A stretch of DNA of 64,000 nt from Apodemus sylvaticus. Lineage: Eukaryota > Chordata > Mammalia > Rodentia > Muridae. Under the pieces are notes generated by a model. It was not told the DNA's origin. It ran no database searches and was given only the letters and a program-made list of their open reading frames with translations. Shown here one piece after another: positions 1-12,245 of this stretch (its first letter is position 1; every line of letters begins with the position of its first letter). The translations under genes and the position numbers were made by a program. Location of the stretch: assembly GCF_947179515.1 (NCBI RefSeq), contig NC_067476.1, forward strand, positions 57,353,800-57,417,799, read 5' to 3'.

Positions 1-49
1 TTAACTTTTCTAACAAATCTGTTCAATTGAAACGAATCTATCTAGAACA

Positions 50-165
50 GCAGCAGTAAGGCGAGGAGGAAGAAGGAAAGGGAAGACGAGGAAGAGAGAA
101 GGAAGAGAAGGAGAAAGAAGAGAAGGAAGAGAAGAGAAGGAGGAGGAAGAGACAGAGAAAAGGTT
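50..165 (+). repeat. Polypurine (GGA/GAA)n tract
   Basis: About 115 nt almost entirely A and G on the plus strand, built of imperfect GAGGAAGAA, GGAAGAGAA and similar units with only isolated C and T. Confidence 0.9.
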
Positions 166-599
166 ACGGAATGTAAAGAAAGTGAGAAGGTGACAGTGAT
201 TGTTGGATTTTATTGTCTAAATTTTGCAGAATAGTGACTGTTGTTCCTGACCAAGTGGATGCTAGCATGTATCCTTCAACTAGTTTTCTGAAAAGGGGCC
301 CTAAGTGAAGGTCTTCTACACTGTTACAACTGAGGGAGGAGACAACACACCCATCTGATGTGTGGAGCCTCTGGGGGCTGCTGATCATCCTACAGTGCCT
401 AGAACAATCTGCACAATGAAGAGTCCTGGACCCCTGTGCCAACAATGCACAGAGACTGAGGAGCCCTGGCTTAAAACACTAGGCCACAAATACTGCATTT
501 TCCTCATCTTTAAATATCTCTAGAAAAATACACAGACATCTTCATTGTAAAAAAAAAAAAAAACATATGCAAAATAGCTTTTTATACTTCATATGTGTG

Positions 600-960
600 G
601 CCGTCCAGCAGCCATGGAGAACTGGGTATACCTGAAAGGGAGGCTGGGAATGAAATAGGACAGTCAGGCAGGCGGGCAAGAGAAGAATGAAGCCAAGACA
701 AAGATTTCTGATCAAGACTCAAAGTTTAATTTTCAGCTCTGAGTTTTATATAGGCAAAACCCAAAGACCCATCCTTTGTTTAGGCTGGGTTCTGTAGGTT
801 TGTTTCAGCTGGGTTGAGTTGCAAAGTAAGCTCAGTAGGCAGTCAGCTCTTCAAAGCTCAGGCAGGAAAATGCAAATGCAGTGAGGCCAGACACTCACTC
901 CTGCCAATTTGTTTGGCCTACTCCAGGCTGGAGGAAGGGCACAATATGTATACTTTCTAG
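600..960. repeat. Possible rodent LTR fragment
   Basis: The mixture of CAGGCAGGCGGG, CAAGACTCAAAGTTTAAT and a TATATAGG-like box resembles an antisense LTR, but family and ends are not resolved. Confidence 0.25.
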
Positions 961-2281
961 TCCTTGCATACGCACGTCCAAACTTTGGAAAAGCATTCTA
1001 CTATGTTACTGGATATAGGAATATATTGATTGTGTGCATTTATTAAACTTCCAAGTGAGTAAGTAGCACAACTGATACAGCCTCTCTGTGACTGTCTGAT
1101 CTGTCACCACCAGGAAGGCACCATCTACTGTTGCTTCCATTCTGCATCGGGCCAGCTGACTCAGTCGATGAGGCTGTTTCTGTTGGAAGTGAGAGCTGTG
1201 CTCTGCCCTCTAGATCACTTTGAGACCTGGTGGTTCTGGGAGGTGGCAGTGCTATCTTTATCCTTCTTACTTGACCTGCCCTGTGTGGCTGGGCTCGCTC
1301 TGGCTTCTCTCCATTAGTTTTGCCACATTGGTGGAGAATGAGGTGGGAGGGGCTGTGCCAGTCAGACAAGAATCCCAACCTCTCACTGAAGAGTCCCTGC
1401 AGCTCTGGCCACCAGAACTTACAAACTCACCTTTTCCTTTCATATCTGGGTCTATAATCAAACATGGCATTTCTTCCTAGGAAAACAACAATATAGATAA
1501 CATCTGAGTTTGACACAATATGTATACCCAGACCTGAAGTTTAATTTGGAAGGCTATTGTGAACTCTGTTCTGTTCATCATTATTCTAGCTATGGTAGAG
1601 AGATACGATGTTTAAAACGTTTCATTTTAAATGGGGACTTCACAATTCTTTCTTGAGAAAAAAACATCTAAAGTGCATCAAAGGGAAGATAAAACAATTT
1701 TAGAAAGCATTCTAAATATATGAGACATTTTGAAGAAAGCATTATAAATGTAAAAGTTTCTTCCAAAAGCAAAGAAAAATACGTTGATTCCATTTTGGTA
1801 TAATAAAAGCTAGTATGATTTTAATTGCTTGGAACATAACTTTTCTTCAAAGCCCTGGCTAGGCAGACATGTTGGTGGTGATGTGTCCAGGGCCTCAATC
1901 TTGGACACTTCTGCATCCACGAAGCCTTTGCATGAATCTACATGTTAACATGGTTTTATGTTTTGTGTTCAGTTATACCACTGTGTATTTTCATAACTAA
2001 CGATTACACAGAAAGAGAATGTTCAGCTGGTTTGGGGGCTGGGGAGTGGTGGTTGTTGCTCTGAAGAAGGACAAGATTTGTGTTAATTTCCATAGTGATA
2101 AATTTTAATTTACTGTTAGGTATGATGTCCCAATTGTGCCATCATTCAAAGTTAATAGGATATCAGTAGCATTATTGTATTAAAGATCTTGAGGCTGTGG
2201 CTTTGGGAGCATAATTATGAGCCTGTTTGATTTATACATACCATCTCTTCATCTGGCACTATTTGGGCTTGTGTGCACGTG

Positions 2282-2283
<2 letters not shown>

Positions 2284-2315
<32 letters not shown>
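2284..2315 (+). repeat. (CA)n microsatellite
   Basis: About 16 uninterrupted CA units, followed by a CA/CG-rich tail. Confidence 0.95.
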
Positions 2316-2316
<1 letters not shown>

Positions 2317-2454
2317 GCACACGCGTGCATGCGCAGGCATCTCTCCATTGAACAAGGAAAGCATTTTAATGACCCTTAGAGGATACTTACTATTCCCAGC
2401 AAAAAACCTCCTTCTCTTATCTGCTAACTAAAAAATTCTTTAAATTTTATTCTG

Positions 2455-2705
2455 AGTTAGGGAAGAACTGAAGGAGCTGAAGGGGCCTTATCTGGCATCA
2501 ATGAGAGGGGAGGCCCCTGGTCCTGTGAAGACTTGATGCCCCAGTGTGGCAGAAAGCTAGGGCAGTGAGGCAGGAGTGGGAGGGTGGGTGGGGGAGCACC
2601 CTCATAGAAGCAGGGTAAGGGGGATAGAATAGGGGGTTTTCAGAGGGGGAAACCAGGAAAGGGGATAACATTTGAAATGTAAATAAATAAAATATCCAAT
2701 TAAAA
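2455..2705 (+). mobile_element. Rodent L1 3' UTR end
   Basis: Matches the rodent L1 3' terminus: GAACTGAAGGAGCTGAAGGGG near the start, then AGACTTGATGCCCCAGTGTGG, a GTGGGTGGGGGAGCACCCTC block, and the end AAATGTAAATAAATAAAATA followed by an A-rich tail. A severely 5'-truncated, sense-oriented insertion. Confidence 0.9.
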
Positions 2706-3035
2706 ATATTTTATTCTATATTTTGGCTGGACTCAAATCATTTAAATCTAAGCATCAAGTCCTTGGAAATAGAACTTTCCTGGTGTAGTGGGGAGGGCAA
2801 GGACACACTGTGTATTTAATGTCCATTAGTCATCCAGAAGAGTTAGGAGTGGATTTTAGGGATGGTTTAATTTACATTATCATTCCTAGGTGAAGTACAA
2901 GTGGCCAGAGACTTTAGTTGCCTAGGTATCTCCTGTCCCAGGTCTTTGCTTACCCAATAGTAACATTTCAAGATGGTGCATTTGTATCGGCAAGTGTTCA
3001 TTTCTGTATTAATACCAAACTGACAAGGCTTACAT

Positions 3036-3332
3036 GTGGGCTGGGGAGATTACTTAGCCAGTAAAATGCTTGCCCTGCAAGTATGAGGACCTGAGTGCAA
3101 TCCCTAGGAACCACATAAAGACTCCAGGCATGTAAGGCTGTTCTTATAATCCCAGCATGGTGGTAGAGATGAGGAGATTCCTGGGGCCCAGTGGTCATCC
3201 AGTGTAGTGTACTTGGCAAGTTCTTAGTCCTCATGAGAGGTATTGTCTCAGAAAACAAGGTGGATGATGCCTGAGGGAGAACACCACCTGATGTTAACCT
3301 CTGCCCTCCTCATGCATGTGCGCATGAGTGCA

Positions 3333-3363
<31 letters not shown>
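3036..3363 (+). mobile_element. B4-type SINE (B4A-like) with (CA)n tail
   Basis: Starts GGGCTGGGGAGATTACTTAG, with GTAAAATGCTTGCCCTGCAA (tRNA-like head), a B1-like middle (TAATCCCAGCATGGTGG), GTCTCAGAAAACAAGGTGGA near the end, and a (CA)n tail at 3334-3363. Confidence 0.85.
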
Positions 3364-3365
<2 letters not shown>

Positions 3366-3974
3366 AACATATATGAATACACACACCTCTATAACATTTT
3401 TAAAAGCTCAAACACACTTTAGAAAAATCAATGTTCTACCTTTTAATGAACACTGTCAATTTGACAACCTCAAAAATTGCCCATTTTTATCCAATTCACA
3501 AAATGCAAGGAGCAAGTGTTTTAAGGCACCGGAAACACAGGGGTTGTTGTATCTCAACCACTTCGTATCTAAACGGCAACTCCATATTAGATAAGGATAT
3601 CCTTAATAAAAGAAGTAAAAATGAAACTTAAACTTAGTCATAATTCATTTCCAACAGTCAATGTTATAAAACTCAAATATCAACTATATTCTGATTTCAA
3701 ATTTTATATTACTAAAGTAGCCATAAAGATTTTGCACTGCACAGGGGCTGACCTACCTGGCTTCTGCCTAGCAGAAGGCCCATGTTCTATTGTGTCTATG
3801 CATGGAGACTGAAAATACCACACCAAGAATCGAGTGTCATTCATGTTAGAAGCTGTCCTCACCCGCTTTGCCTACTGCCACACCTCAGATTTTTCCTCCA
3901 CAAAGCATGTTTAGTAGGAGCACGATGATGATGTCTGCTGCTGAGCCGGGGCAATCGTGGTCCCTCACTTTGTC

Positions 3975-4085
3975 TGATTTTTGTTGATTGAGATGGCATC
4001 CTCTAGGCAGACTCAAACCTGTTGCCATCCTCCTGTCTCAACCTCCTGACTGCTGGAATTCCAGTTATGCACACTTATTCCCTGC
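3975..4085 (-). mobile_element. Degenerate B1-like SINE, antisense
   Basis: Antisense B1 features: GAGATGGCATCC, TCCTGTCTCAACCTCCTGAC and TGCTGGAATTCCAGTTATGC. Old and truncated. Confidence 0.6.
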
Positions 4086-4149
4086 TTAGCAATTGCATTA
4101 TTAAGGACATTTGTGAGTCAATAGTCACACAAGAACAAACATCTCCTGG

Positions 4150-4290
4150 ACTGGCAAGGCCACTGATGGGTGAAGGTCCTGGCCTCCAAGGCTGAGAACA
4201 TCAGTTCAGTCCCCAGGATCTATATAACAGAAAGGGCAAACTGACTCTCAAAAGTGTTTCTCTTGCCTCCACACAATAAATTGTAAGAAA
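4150..4290 (+). mobile_element. Old tRNA-derived SINE fragment (B3/B4-like)
   Basis: Contains CAGTTCAGTCCCCAGGATCT (B-box-like), ATAACAGAAAGGGCAAACTG and TTGCCTCCACACAATAAATT, the pattern of a degenerate B3/B4 tail. Confidence 0.45.
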
Positions 4291-5106
4291 AAGCTTCCGA
4301 AAAAGTATAAAGCTATCTTATCTGCCAAGTGTCGGGTAAGTTCAGTGAATGAGTAATTATTCTTATAGGAAATGAATGCTAAATTACATTTTAAAGAACT
4401 CCCACTAAAGCTAAAGCCAGGTGAGTGAATCCATTGTTTCTAGACATTTAATAGATACACACTGCATTGTCCATGTGACTCATTAGCTAAAAACAGGAGA
4501 CAAATGCTAAAACACTTGTTCCTGCAGGGATCATGTATGCATTATGAATGGTGAGAAGTGACCTGGGAAAATATTTTTAAGGATCTATATTCAGTACTTA
4601 AGGAAAATTCAAACATAATAGTCAAATGAATAAAAAAAAAAAACAACAACAACAACAAAAAAAACCCCTAACGATAGCTGGGTCTCAGCCAAGATTTATG
4701 ACATTGTTCTTATATTGAAATAAGAGTAACATCTATGTTCTAGTTGGAAATAATCCCCTTTGAATATCTATCTGTTTATGAGGAATTTAAATGGACTTAT
4801 ATTTAGAGTTGATACATGTGTGCACATATTTTAGGGTTCCCCCATTCCGACAGTTGACTGGAGATCTTGTTTGAAACACACTCGTTTTCAAACATTTATT
4901 TTAAACACCAGAGTGTTTTGAGTATTTTATCTTTATCATTGAAAAGTGTAAATAACCCTTCAAGACTATTCTTCCTTAAGTGCTGGCTCCCACTGCTCAG
5001 GACACAGGGGCTGTCACCATGAGGTGGCTTTCTGATTTGATTATGTCATATATCACCTGGCCTTTTGATGAGTTACTAAATACACACAGACAAGAACCTC
5101 TACTAC

Positions 5107-5160
5107 AACACACACACACACACACACAAACACACACAGAGAGACAGAGAGACACAGAGA
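5107..5160 (+). repeat. (CA)n and (GA)n compound microsatellite
   Basis: A CA run, interrupted once by AAA, followed by short GAGACAGA units. Confidence 0.9.
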
Positions 5161-5387
5161 GGACTGTTTCACCAGTATAAAGCTGATGAGATTAATTCCT
5201 CATATTTAAGGAGACCACACAGACTTTCTCATTTTGAGAGTCTCTGCGATGGTTCTTCTTTAACTCCTCCTCCTCTCTCTCCCCTTAATCTCTCCATGTT
5301 TCCTCTTCTTTTCCCATCCCCCTGGGAATGAACTCAGGGGAATTCTCTAAGAAAGGATTCAACCACTAAATTTCCCCAGTCCTTTCT

Positions 5388-5410
5388 TCTTTCCTTCCTT
5401 CCTTCCTTCC

Positions 5411-5445
<35 letters not shown>

Positions 5446-5449
5446 TTTT
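5388..5449 (+). repeat. (TTCC)n then (TTTA)n microsatellite
   Basis: Five to six TTCC units followed by nine to ten TTTA units, abutting the oligo(T) end of an antisense B1; it probably grew from that SINE's A-tail. Confidence 0.9.
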
Positions 5450-5585
5450 CGAGGCAGGGTCTTAATATATAGCTCAGCTTAGCCTCAAACTCACTGTGTA
5501 GTCCAGGATGGCCTCCAACTTCTGATCCTCCTGTCTTTGTCAGCTCCTGTGTACTGGGGTTAGTGGCATGTGTCACAGGACCTGT
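5450..5585 (-). mobile_element. B1 SINE, antisense
   Basis: GAGGCAGGGTCTTAATATAT, CCTCAAACTCACTGTGTAGT and CCAGGATGGCCTCCAACTTC are antisense B1; the end (TGGGGTTAGTGGCATGTGTC) is diverged. Confidence 0.85.
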
Positions 5586-8394
5586 TCCTCATGCTCCATT
5601 TTGAACTGTAGTAACAGACCAGTACTTTTGTGATTATGCAATGTGTTGCTATGGATTTGGGCAAAGTCTAGAATAAGTATTTGATTGCACATTATTGGAA
5701 CTTGTTTCCAAGTCCTTCACCAAGCTCCACTGTGTGTGGTTATGTGAACAAAGCCTTTGAAAACTCCAGTTGATTTTCTTGGCTTCTGTGCTTCATCCAC
5801 GAATTGTCCTTTAAATGACAAAGAGCAGTGCTGTCCTAGTTTAGACAAATGACTTATAATGCAGACCAAAATTACCTTCAAGGACCTGCGTAATAGAAAA
5901 GAAGAAAGCACTTACATTTAACTTTCAGATAATGCAAAATAATTAGCTCCATTGAAAAGTTTTTACTTAACTATAATTGCCAAAGTAGTCATTTGTAGTC
6001 TTAATTAACGGGCCCAGTTATGACTCTCTGAAACATGGCTGTTTAAAGCATAATAAAATGGGTGGGGTATTTTCACATAGGTTTCTAATAAAAAGGCTTA
6101 GGAATATACTATCAGTGTGTTCCCATTGTCTGTGTCAGGAAAGTACTTGCCCGCAGAGCCACAGCTATTAACTCCCTGCTACAGCTTAGACGCTGACAAA
6201 TCATCCCTCTGTGAAGTGACTTCTGAGTCCAAAAGGCTTTTCTTCTGCTATGATTATTAATTGTTGGGGAAAGCTGATGTCTACAGTATTCTGACTATAA
6301 TGTCACACCAGATGGGAAGCCCTAACTAGGCTTTTAGTCTTTCTAAAATTTCCCCTTGGTTCTTTTGATAGTGACAATCAATGGCTGGCAAAAAAGACCC
6401 AATTTGATTCTTGTTTCACATCAAGCATCCCCTCATTCTGATGAACATCAAGAGCATCCCCTTCTGTAGCTAATATACCTCCCTCAAGGTCCACACTTAA
6501 TCTCTGGGAGGAAAAGCAATCAAGGAAGGCAACAACTTGATTTCGATTCTCTGTAGTGTCTGTAGCTCCACATTGCAACGCCTTGTTCGCTGTGGTTCAT
6601 TTATAGATAGCCCCTGGCTCCTGAGTGTCTCCTGGATGCCCCTGCTACAGGCCTTCTGCTCTTCATGACCTGGCTTTCCTCACTAGCCCAAAAGCGATTG
6701 ACAGATCCTTCGGAATTTTCTACAGAAAGAATCATGATATCCACAAATAAAGTTGTTTCACTTCTTTCCAATCTCTCTAACTTCTGTTTATGTAAGACTC
6801 ACTAGCTGTGACTTCCAGTGATGCGAAGGAACATGGTGCTTTGTTCTCAGACTGCAGGGAAGGTATCCAGGCCCTTACCCCCATACAGAAAGCTGCTGGA
6901 TGCCTTTTGTAGGTGTTTTCTGTGAAGTTGTTTTCCCCATTGCTCATTTTTTTCAGAGTTTTAATATATGATCACGATCCTGGAGAATATTTTGTCAGAT
7001 GTTATTTCCCCATTAATTAGCATTATATGATATTTCTATTTTTCCCTCCTGTGGATGAAGTAAAGTCATTGAGTTTTTTATTTAAATGTGTTCTATATGT
7101 AGAAAAAATATTTCTTGAGTGTATAATTTCTTATTGGCATTGGAATGCAGTTTTCCTTTCTTGTATGTAATCTTTATCTAGCTTTAGGATAATTCTGAAT
7201 TCATTGAATGACTTGACAAGAATTCTGTTTCTCTTTCCTAGAAAAGGTTATAGATAGTTCATATTATTTTTTCCTAAGTATTGGTTGTCTTATCAGTAAA
7301 ATTATATGGTCCTTGTGATATATTATTATGACTGATTATTGATTTAGTTTCTGCAATAGCTATAAGGCTCTCAAGTTATCTATTCCTGACTGGAATAAGT
7401 TTACTAGTTTATTTCACTCAAGAATTGATCTGGTTCATCTTAGTTACCAAGTTATACCCTCCAAGATCACCAAAAGCACATCTTGTTTTTGTCTTATGTG
7501 TTTTGAATTTTTTGTAAATTGATGCTAAAGGTCAGTCTGCAGCAGATTGCCACTGGCATCCAGTCACTTCCAGCTCATAGGCCATGGTTAAATGGCAAGA
7601 TTCTTTTACTAATACATAGAATGGTCCAGACCCTGTTTTAATATGGGGAAGAGGGTCTGTTTGCGGTTTTTGGTTTATTTTTTCACAAAAAGAAGAGGGA
7701 GTCCCAAGGCTGCAGGAAAGATTGGTTCTGTCAAGTGGACACAGATCCTAGATCTTCTAGTAAGTATGACTAATCACTAAAATGGCTAAAAACTTTTATC
7801 AGCCAACTCATCGGGCTCTTACCTGAGAAAGCAGTCTCTCTGTTGATTCTCAAAGCCACTTCCCCCACACTGGGAGGTCAGACTTTGTGTCTTATAGCTG
7901 CCAATTTGGGACTGAATTGGATACCTTGGGCCTTCCAGAGACAAGTTAATCCTGTTTTGCTCTTAACTTCTGACTTTGTATTTTAAGCAGGCTGATTATG
8001 TTCATCCAGGCAAGGCTCACTGGCTTTTGATGACAATTTTTTTCATCGCTATGAAGAAATGGACTGAGTGCATATTTGTGTAGGTCTGTATTGGGGAAAA
8101 GGTGTGCTATGAAGGCCTGTAAGCCAGAGACAGACAACTGAAATTCTATGATCTTTCATCAGCCTAAGACAGGAACTTGTGCCTATAGGACACATTTATT
8201 TATAATAAATGCTAAAGGCCATGTTTGTGCAAATAAACACAAACAAGCTGTGCGTGCATTTCCAAAGCCAGGTAAGAGAAAGTCTAGAATTCTGACCTAA
8301 GACAGGCGGGGCCACCAACCACCATAATTCCCAGACGGGACTATGGAGCATAAGTAAATCTTTTGCCCTAGTCCAGTCAATTTCTAATAAATCA

Positions 8395-8775
8395 AAAGGG
8401 AGGAATTGTGCTCTCCCTCCCCTGCCCCCTCCTAGCCTTCTGAGCCAGAATTCCTAACCTCAGCACTAGCCACAATCTTCCCCACCTAGGGTGGAGCCCT
8501 GACCAAGGTGAAGTCCATTGTTCTTCCAGATCTACCTACAGTTTCCTGAATTAAGTAGGTGAACTGCTGAGCAGTGGAGCCAACATCCGCTGAGCAGACT
8601 CTTAAACCTAGGGGGAAGGGTCTTACCCCCCAAGCTTAAATTCTGAGTCACCCATTAAAATTTGGGCCTGGATCAACAACCTGCTGTCCTGGTCTCTTTC
8701 TTTTTCGCCACCTTCCCATCCTTCCCAGCTTCCCTTCCAGGAAACCCGTTCAATGTAACTGCAGGCAGTTACAAC
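8395..8775 (+). mobile_element. Possible LTR with adjacent polypurine tract
   Basis: AAAAGGGAGGAA (8395-8406 region) resembles a retroviral polypurine tract and is followed by TGTGCTCTCC. About 370 nt on, GGCAGTTACA could be the other LTR end (TG...CA). CATTAAAA and a pyrimidine-rich TCTCTTTCTTTTTCGCCACC stretch fit U3/R/U5. No flanking duplication or open viral gene was found. Family unresolved. Confidence 0.35.
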
Positions 8776-9481
8776 CAAGGTCATGACCTGCCATCCAGTT
8801 GCTAACAGTTTCTCTTATTCTCTTGTGCCATAGGTCTACAGTGATCACCCATCTCTGATACTGGTATTTTGTTCTTTCTTTCTCTTTTCTTGGTTAAGCT
8901 GGTGTGATGGGTAATGATAACAACTTGAACTGATTTAGAAATACACATTTGGATGTATGTTAGAGACATTTTCAGAGAAGTTTAACTGAGAGGTAAAGGC
9001 CTTCCTTGAATGTAGATGGTGCTGTTCCACAGGTGGGGAGGTGGGACACAAAGGAGAAATGGAGTAGAGTGTCAGCATGCATCTCAATGCTTTAGACTGC
9101 AGACCATATGACCAGCTCCTCACACTGCTGAGACCTGTCTCCACGATGGTGGACTGTCTCCAAAACAGCCCAAACTCATTCTTCCTTAAACCACTTCTGT
9201 TAGGTATTTTGCTAAAGCAACAAGAAAAGTCAAAACTACACTTGGCTAGAGATGTATTGGCTTTTATTGGTCTCCAAGAACAATTTTTTTAATTCATTGG
9301 ATTTCTATACTTTATTAAGTGTCATTGATTATATATATTCTAATACACATATTTCTTACTTATTTCTTTCTATAGCTACTTTGGCCATTTTTTTTCTTTT
9401 GTGGATATTTTCATTTCTATTATACATATGTAGTACTATGAACTTTCCTCTAAAGACTGATTTTTCCTTCCCAACCAATGC

Positions 9482-9513
<32 letters not shown>
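9482..9513 (+). repeat. (ATT)n microsatellite
   Basis: About ten TTA/ATT units in an AT-rich setting. Confidence 0.95.
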
Positions 9514-9515
<2 letters not shown>

Positions 9516-10009
9516 TTAAATGAACATATAGACAAGGCTGTAGTCTATCATGGCAAATGATCCCTGAGAGTACAAGAGTGTATATTCTGCAGCAGCTGGA
9601 TTGATTATGTGTCAATAAAGCAAGCAGGCAATGTTGTTTGACCTAGGCTGTATATATTACGTTTGTTAACAGCATTACTTCTTAGACTCCCCTCTGCTCC
9701 TTTACACTGGACTGGACTGCACAATCCTGTTTTGGTTACATTTATAACCACACTTTCCTTTTGCTTCTCCTAGTGGAGAGCCTATTTTCCACCCTCACTT
9801 TGACTGTGTATTCTCTGCCTTTGTTTCCCTTTTGTTCTTGTGCACACAAAAATGACAAGTGGTAAATCCATGTCTAGAAGTACTTTCTTCTTCCTAGAGC
9901 TTTTAGCGCCGTGGTTGACTTAGGGTAAAGATCACCAAACATGTGAATGGTTGTTGACAGAGATGGACCAATATGAGCTTAACCCCCACCCAAATCCTGA
10001 GGTTACTTT

Positions 10010-10230
10010 AACAAAATACCACAAGCCATGCAGCTTAAAACAACAAATTTATACTACAGTTTTGAAGGCCAAAGACTCAAAAGAACAAAGTACAAATTAG
10101 CAGGACCATGCTCTGTCTGGGTGTCAAGGAGAGAACATACCCACTCTTCTGTTGGCTTCTACTGCATACAATCTTTCTGTTGGCTTCTACTACAAACAGT
10201 CTCTAGAGACTCATGGCTTATAGCAGACAC
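10010..10230 (+). mobile_element. Old mammalian LTR-like fragment (MaLR/ERVL type)
   Basis: AACAAAATACCACAAGCCAT then CAGCTTAAAACAACAAATTT, ACAGTTTTGAAGGCCAAAGA, GCAGGACCATGCTC and TTCTGTTGGCTTCTACTGC are in the order typical of this old LTR class. TTCTGTTGGCTTCTACT is duplicated locally. The family name is not certain. Confidence 0.4.
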
Positions 10231-10290
10231 AGATCTGTAGTTCAGCCTCTGCTGACATGGGGGCTTTCCCTCTATCTCTATGTCTGCCAT

Positions 10291-10291
<1 letters not shown>

Positions 10292-10332
<41 letters not shown>
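10292..10332 (+). repeat. (TC)n microsatellite
   Basis: About 15 TC units, then a TTTCTCTCTC interruption. Confidence 0.95.
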
Positions 10333-11799
10333 ATGTTTCTTTTTCTTTTGTGTATACATGCATGTGGTGGGAGGGTACAAAAGTCAATGTTGGAGGTCTT
10401 CCTCAGTTTTTTTTCTAACGTACTGTTTTGAGTTAGGGTCAAGAAACCTAGATTTTTAACTCCTCAGCTAAACTGACCCTTTAACCTGCTGGCCAATCTA
10501 GTCACCAGGTTGAAACCCAGACTTCATAATACTGCCTCAAAGACTTCACTGGGAGGAATGCCACACACCCAGCACCCACCACTGATGCTCAGGTGCTTTG
10601 TGATGTCATAGAAACTCTGGCTCATACAAAAACAGTGTGGAGACATGTGGGAAAAGCCAAATGAGCAGCTAGCTCTGTGCCTTTTGGGTCTAGGGTGAAT
10701 TCATGCACGGCAGGCAGCATCCAAATCATCTCTTGCCAGGCGAGCAGAGAAAATGATTTGTTATTGCTTTAAGCGAGACACTGTTTCATTTAGTGAATGC
10801 AAATCTTCTGCAGTTCTGATGCGGCTCAACGTTCTGCTCATTATAAATGGAAAACAGCCCATCATGCTTTGGCATTTCAGTAACATGCACCGCATCACAG
10901 TATCCTATGAGGAGAGGTGTAATTTGCTTCAAATAACTTACTTCATGGCCATACCTGGAAACCTGACGGACAACAGAAATGTCAAGGTCCCCAGAAGGTC
11001 ATTTTTAGTAAAGCATTTTCATCAATAAAGATCAATGTAAAATGGGGCAAGACCTAGTATTCTTGCCTTCCTTCATTTAGAATTCAAATAGTCTATGGAT
11101 TTCAGCTTTTGTTGCTTTTACGACTAGGTATGAACTCCTAACTTCAAATAAGAACTGGTGACAGTGAGATTGTGGAACCCTTACACACTTACCACATTGA
11201 CCATTTATAAGGTATTCAAAAGGAGGATGCACACTCTACTTCAGACTGGATTCAGTTATTGAGAGGGAAACATGCAGACCTGACAGTGATTAATCCCTTA
11301 CTCTATCTTGCTTTAAAAGGCCGAGTGTTTATCTCTCCTGAAAATGGCCTGGGCATGATCCCCAACACCACATTCACCAAACAAATGAAAATGATTGAAG
11401 GACATGACTGCAATAACAGGTTTTGGATATGTCAGACGATACAGATTTACATGGTGTTGTGTTAAGAACCCTTTTAAAAAATAGGTTTAAAAAAATCTAA
11501 GCTTACACTTTACTCTGCCTTCATTATTGTTTTGACTCCACAATTACCTATTTTCGTGTTTAAAGTTTCAGTCAGAGTCTTCTGACTTGAATCTTCCAGG
11601 GTAAAGATTTCCTGTAGAAGTCTTGTGGCTTAAGGAGGATTGTTTCTGGAAGATTCATAGCTAGAGTCTGAATCTCCCTGGATCTGTCCGTACAATAGAA
11701 GGATCATCATTCTACCCTTACATCCCCCACAACACCTCTAAAAAGATTTGAGAAAAATCCAGCTGGGTTTATTTTTGTTTACTTCTGACAACCTTTCAT

Positions 11800-12100
11800 C
11801 TGGAAGGTCCTTATTAAGCACAAGTGTATCATGGGTACTGGGGACATAATGAACACGGCTGATTTGGGTCCTGCTGACAGGGAGCTCAGTCTGTTGAGAG
11901 GCTCAGATGAGTGGTTATTATGTTGTATATCAAGATGTGTGACACAGGCCAGAGGCCAGGTGACTGCATATGGCAGCATGTCTGCCCTGGGTTGGGTAGG
12001 TCAGAAGGCTTCCTGGTGTCTCATAAGGACAGGGGATGGGCAGAAATGAAGCCACAAGAATACAGGGGAGAATATAATACAGGAAGTCCAATAAAGAGGG
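11800..12100 (+). mobile_element. Ancient LINE-2-like fragment
   Basis: The order CCTTATTAAGCACAAGTGTA, GTACTGGGGACATAATGAAC, GCTGACAGGGAGCTCAGTCT and AGGTCAGAAGGCTTCCTGG follows the familiar L2 3' region (tissue-size, size-of-stock, group-of-increase pattern). Highly diverged. Confidence 0.5.
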
Positions 12101-12221
12101 GTCTAAGAAAAGGAGGGAGCAACAGAGCAACTGTAGGCCAGAACTGTCACTTTGGGAAGGGAAAGAGGACAATGGACACGGTGGAGGTTGAGATGATAGC
12201 TACGTGGTGATGGAATTACAC

Positions 12222-12245
12222 GCTGCCTGAGAGAAATCAGGCAGC
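12222..12245. repeat. Short perfect inverted repeat
   Basis: GCTGCCTGA, six-base spacer GAGAAA, TCAGGCAGC: a 9-bp perfect stem in intergenic sequence. Confidence 0.85.

Noticed and set aside
10753..11028. 91-codon plus-strand open frame in the flank
   Set aside because: No recognisable domain, no promoter or splice pattern; length is within chance.
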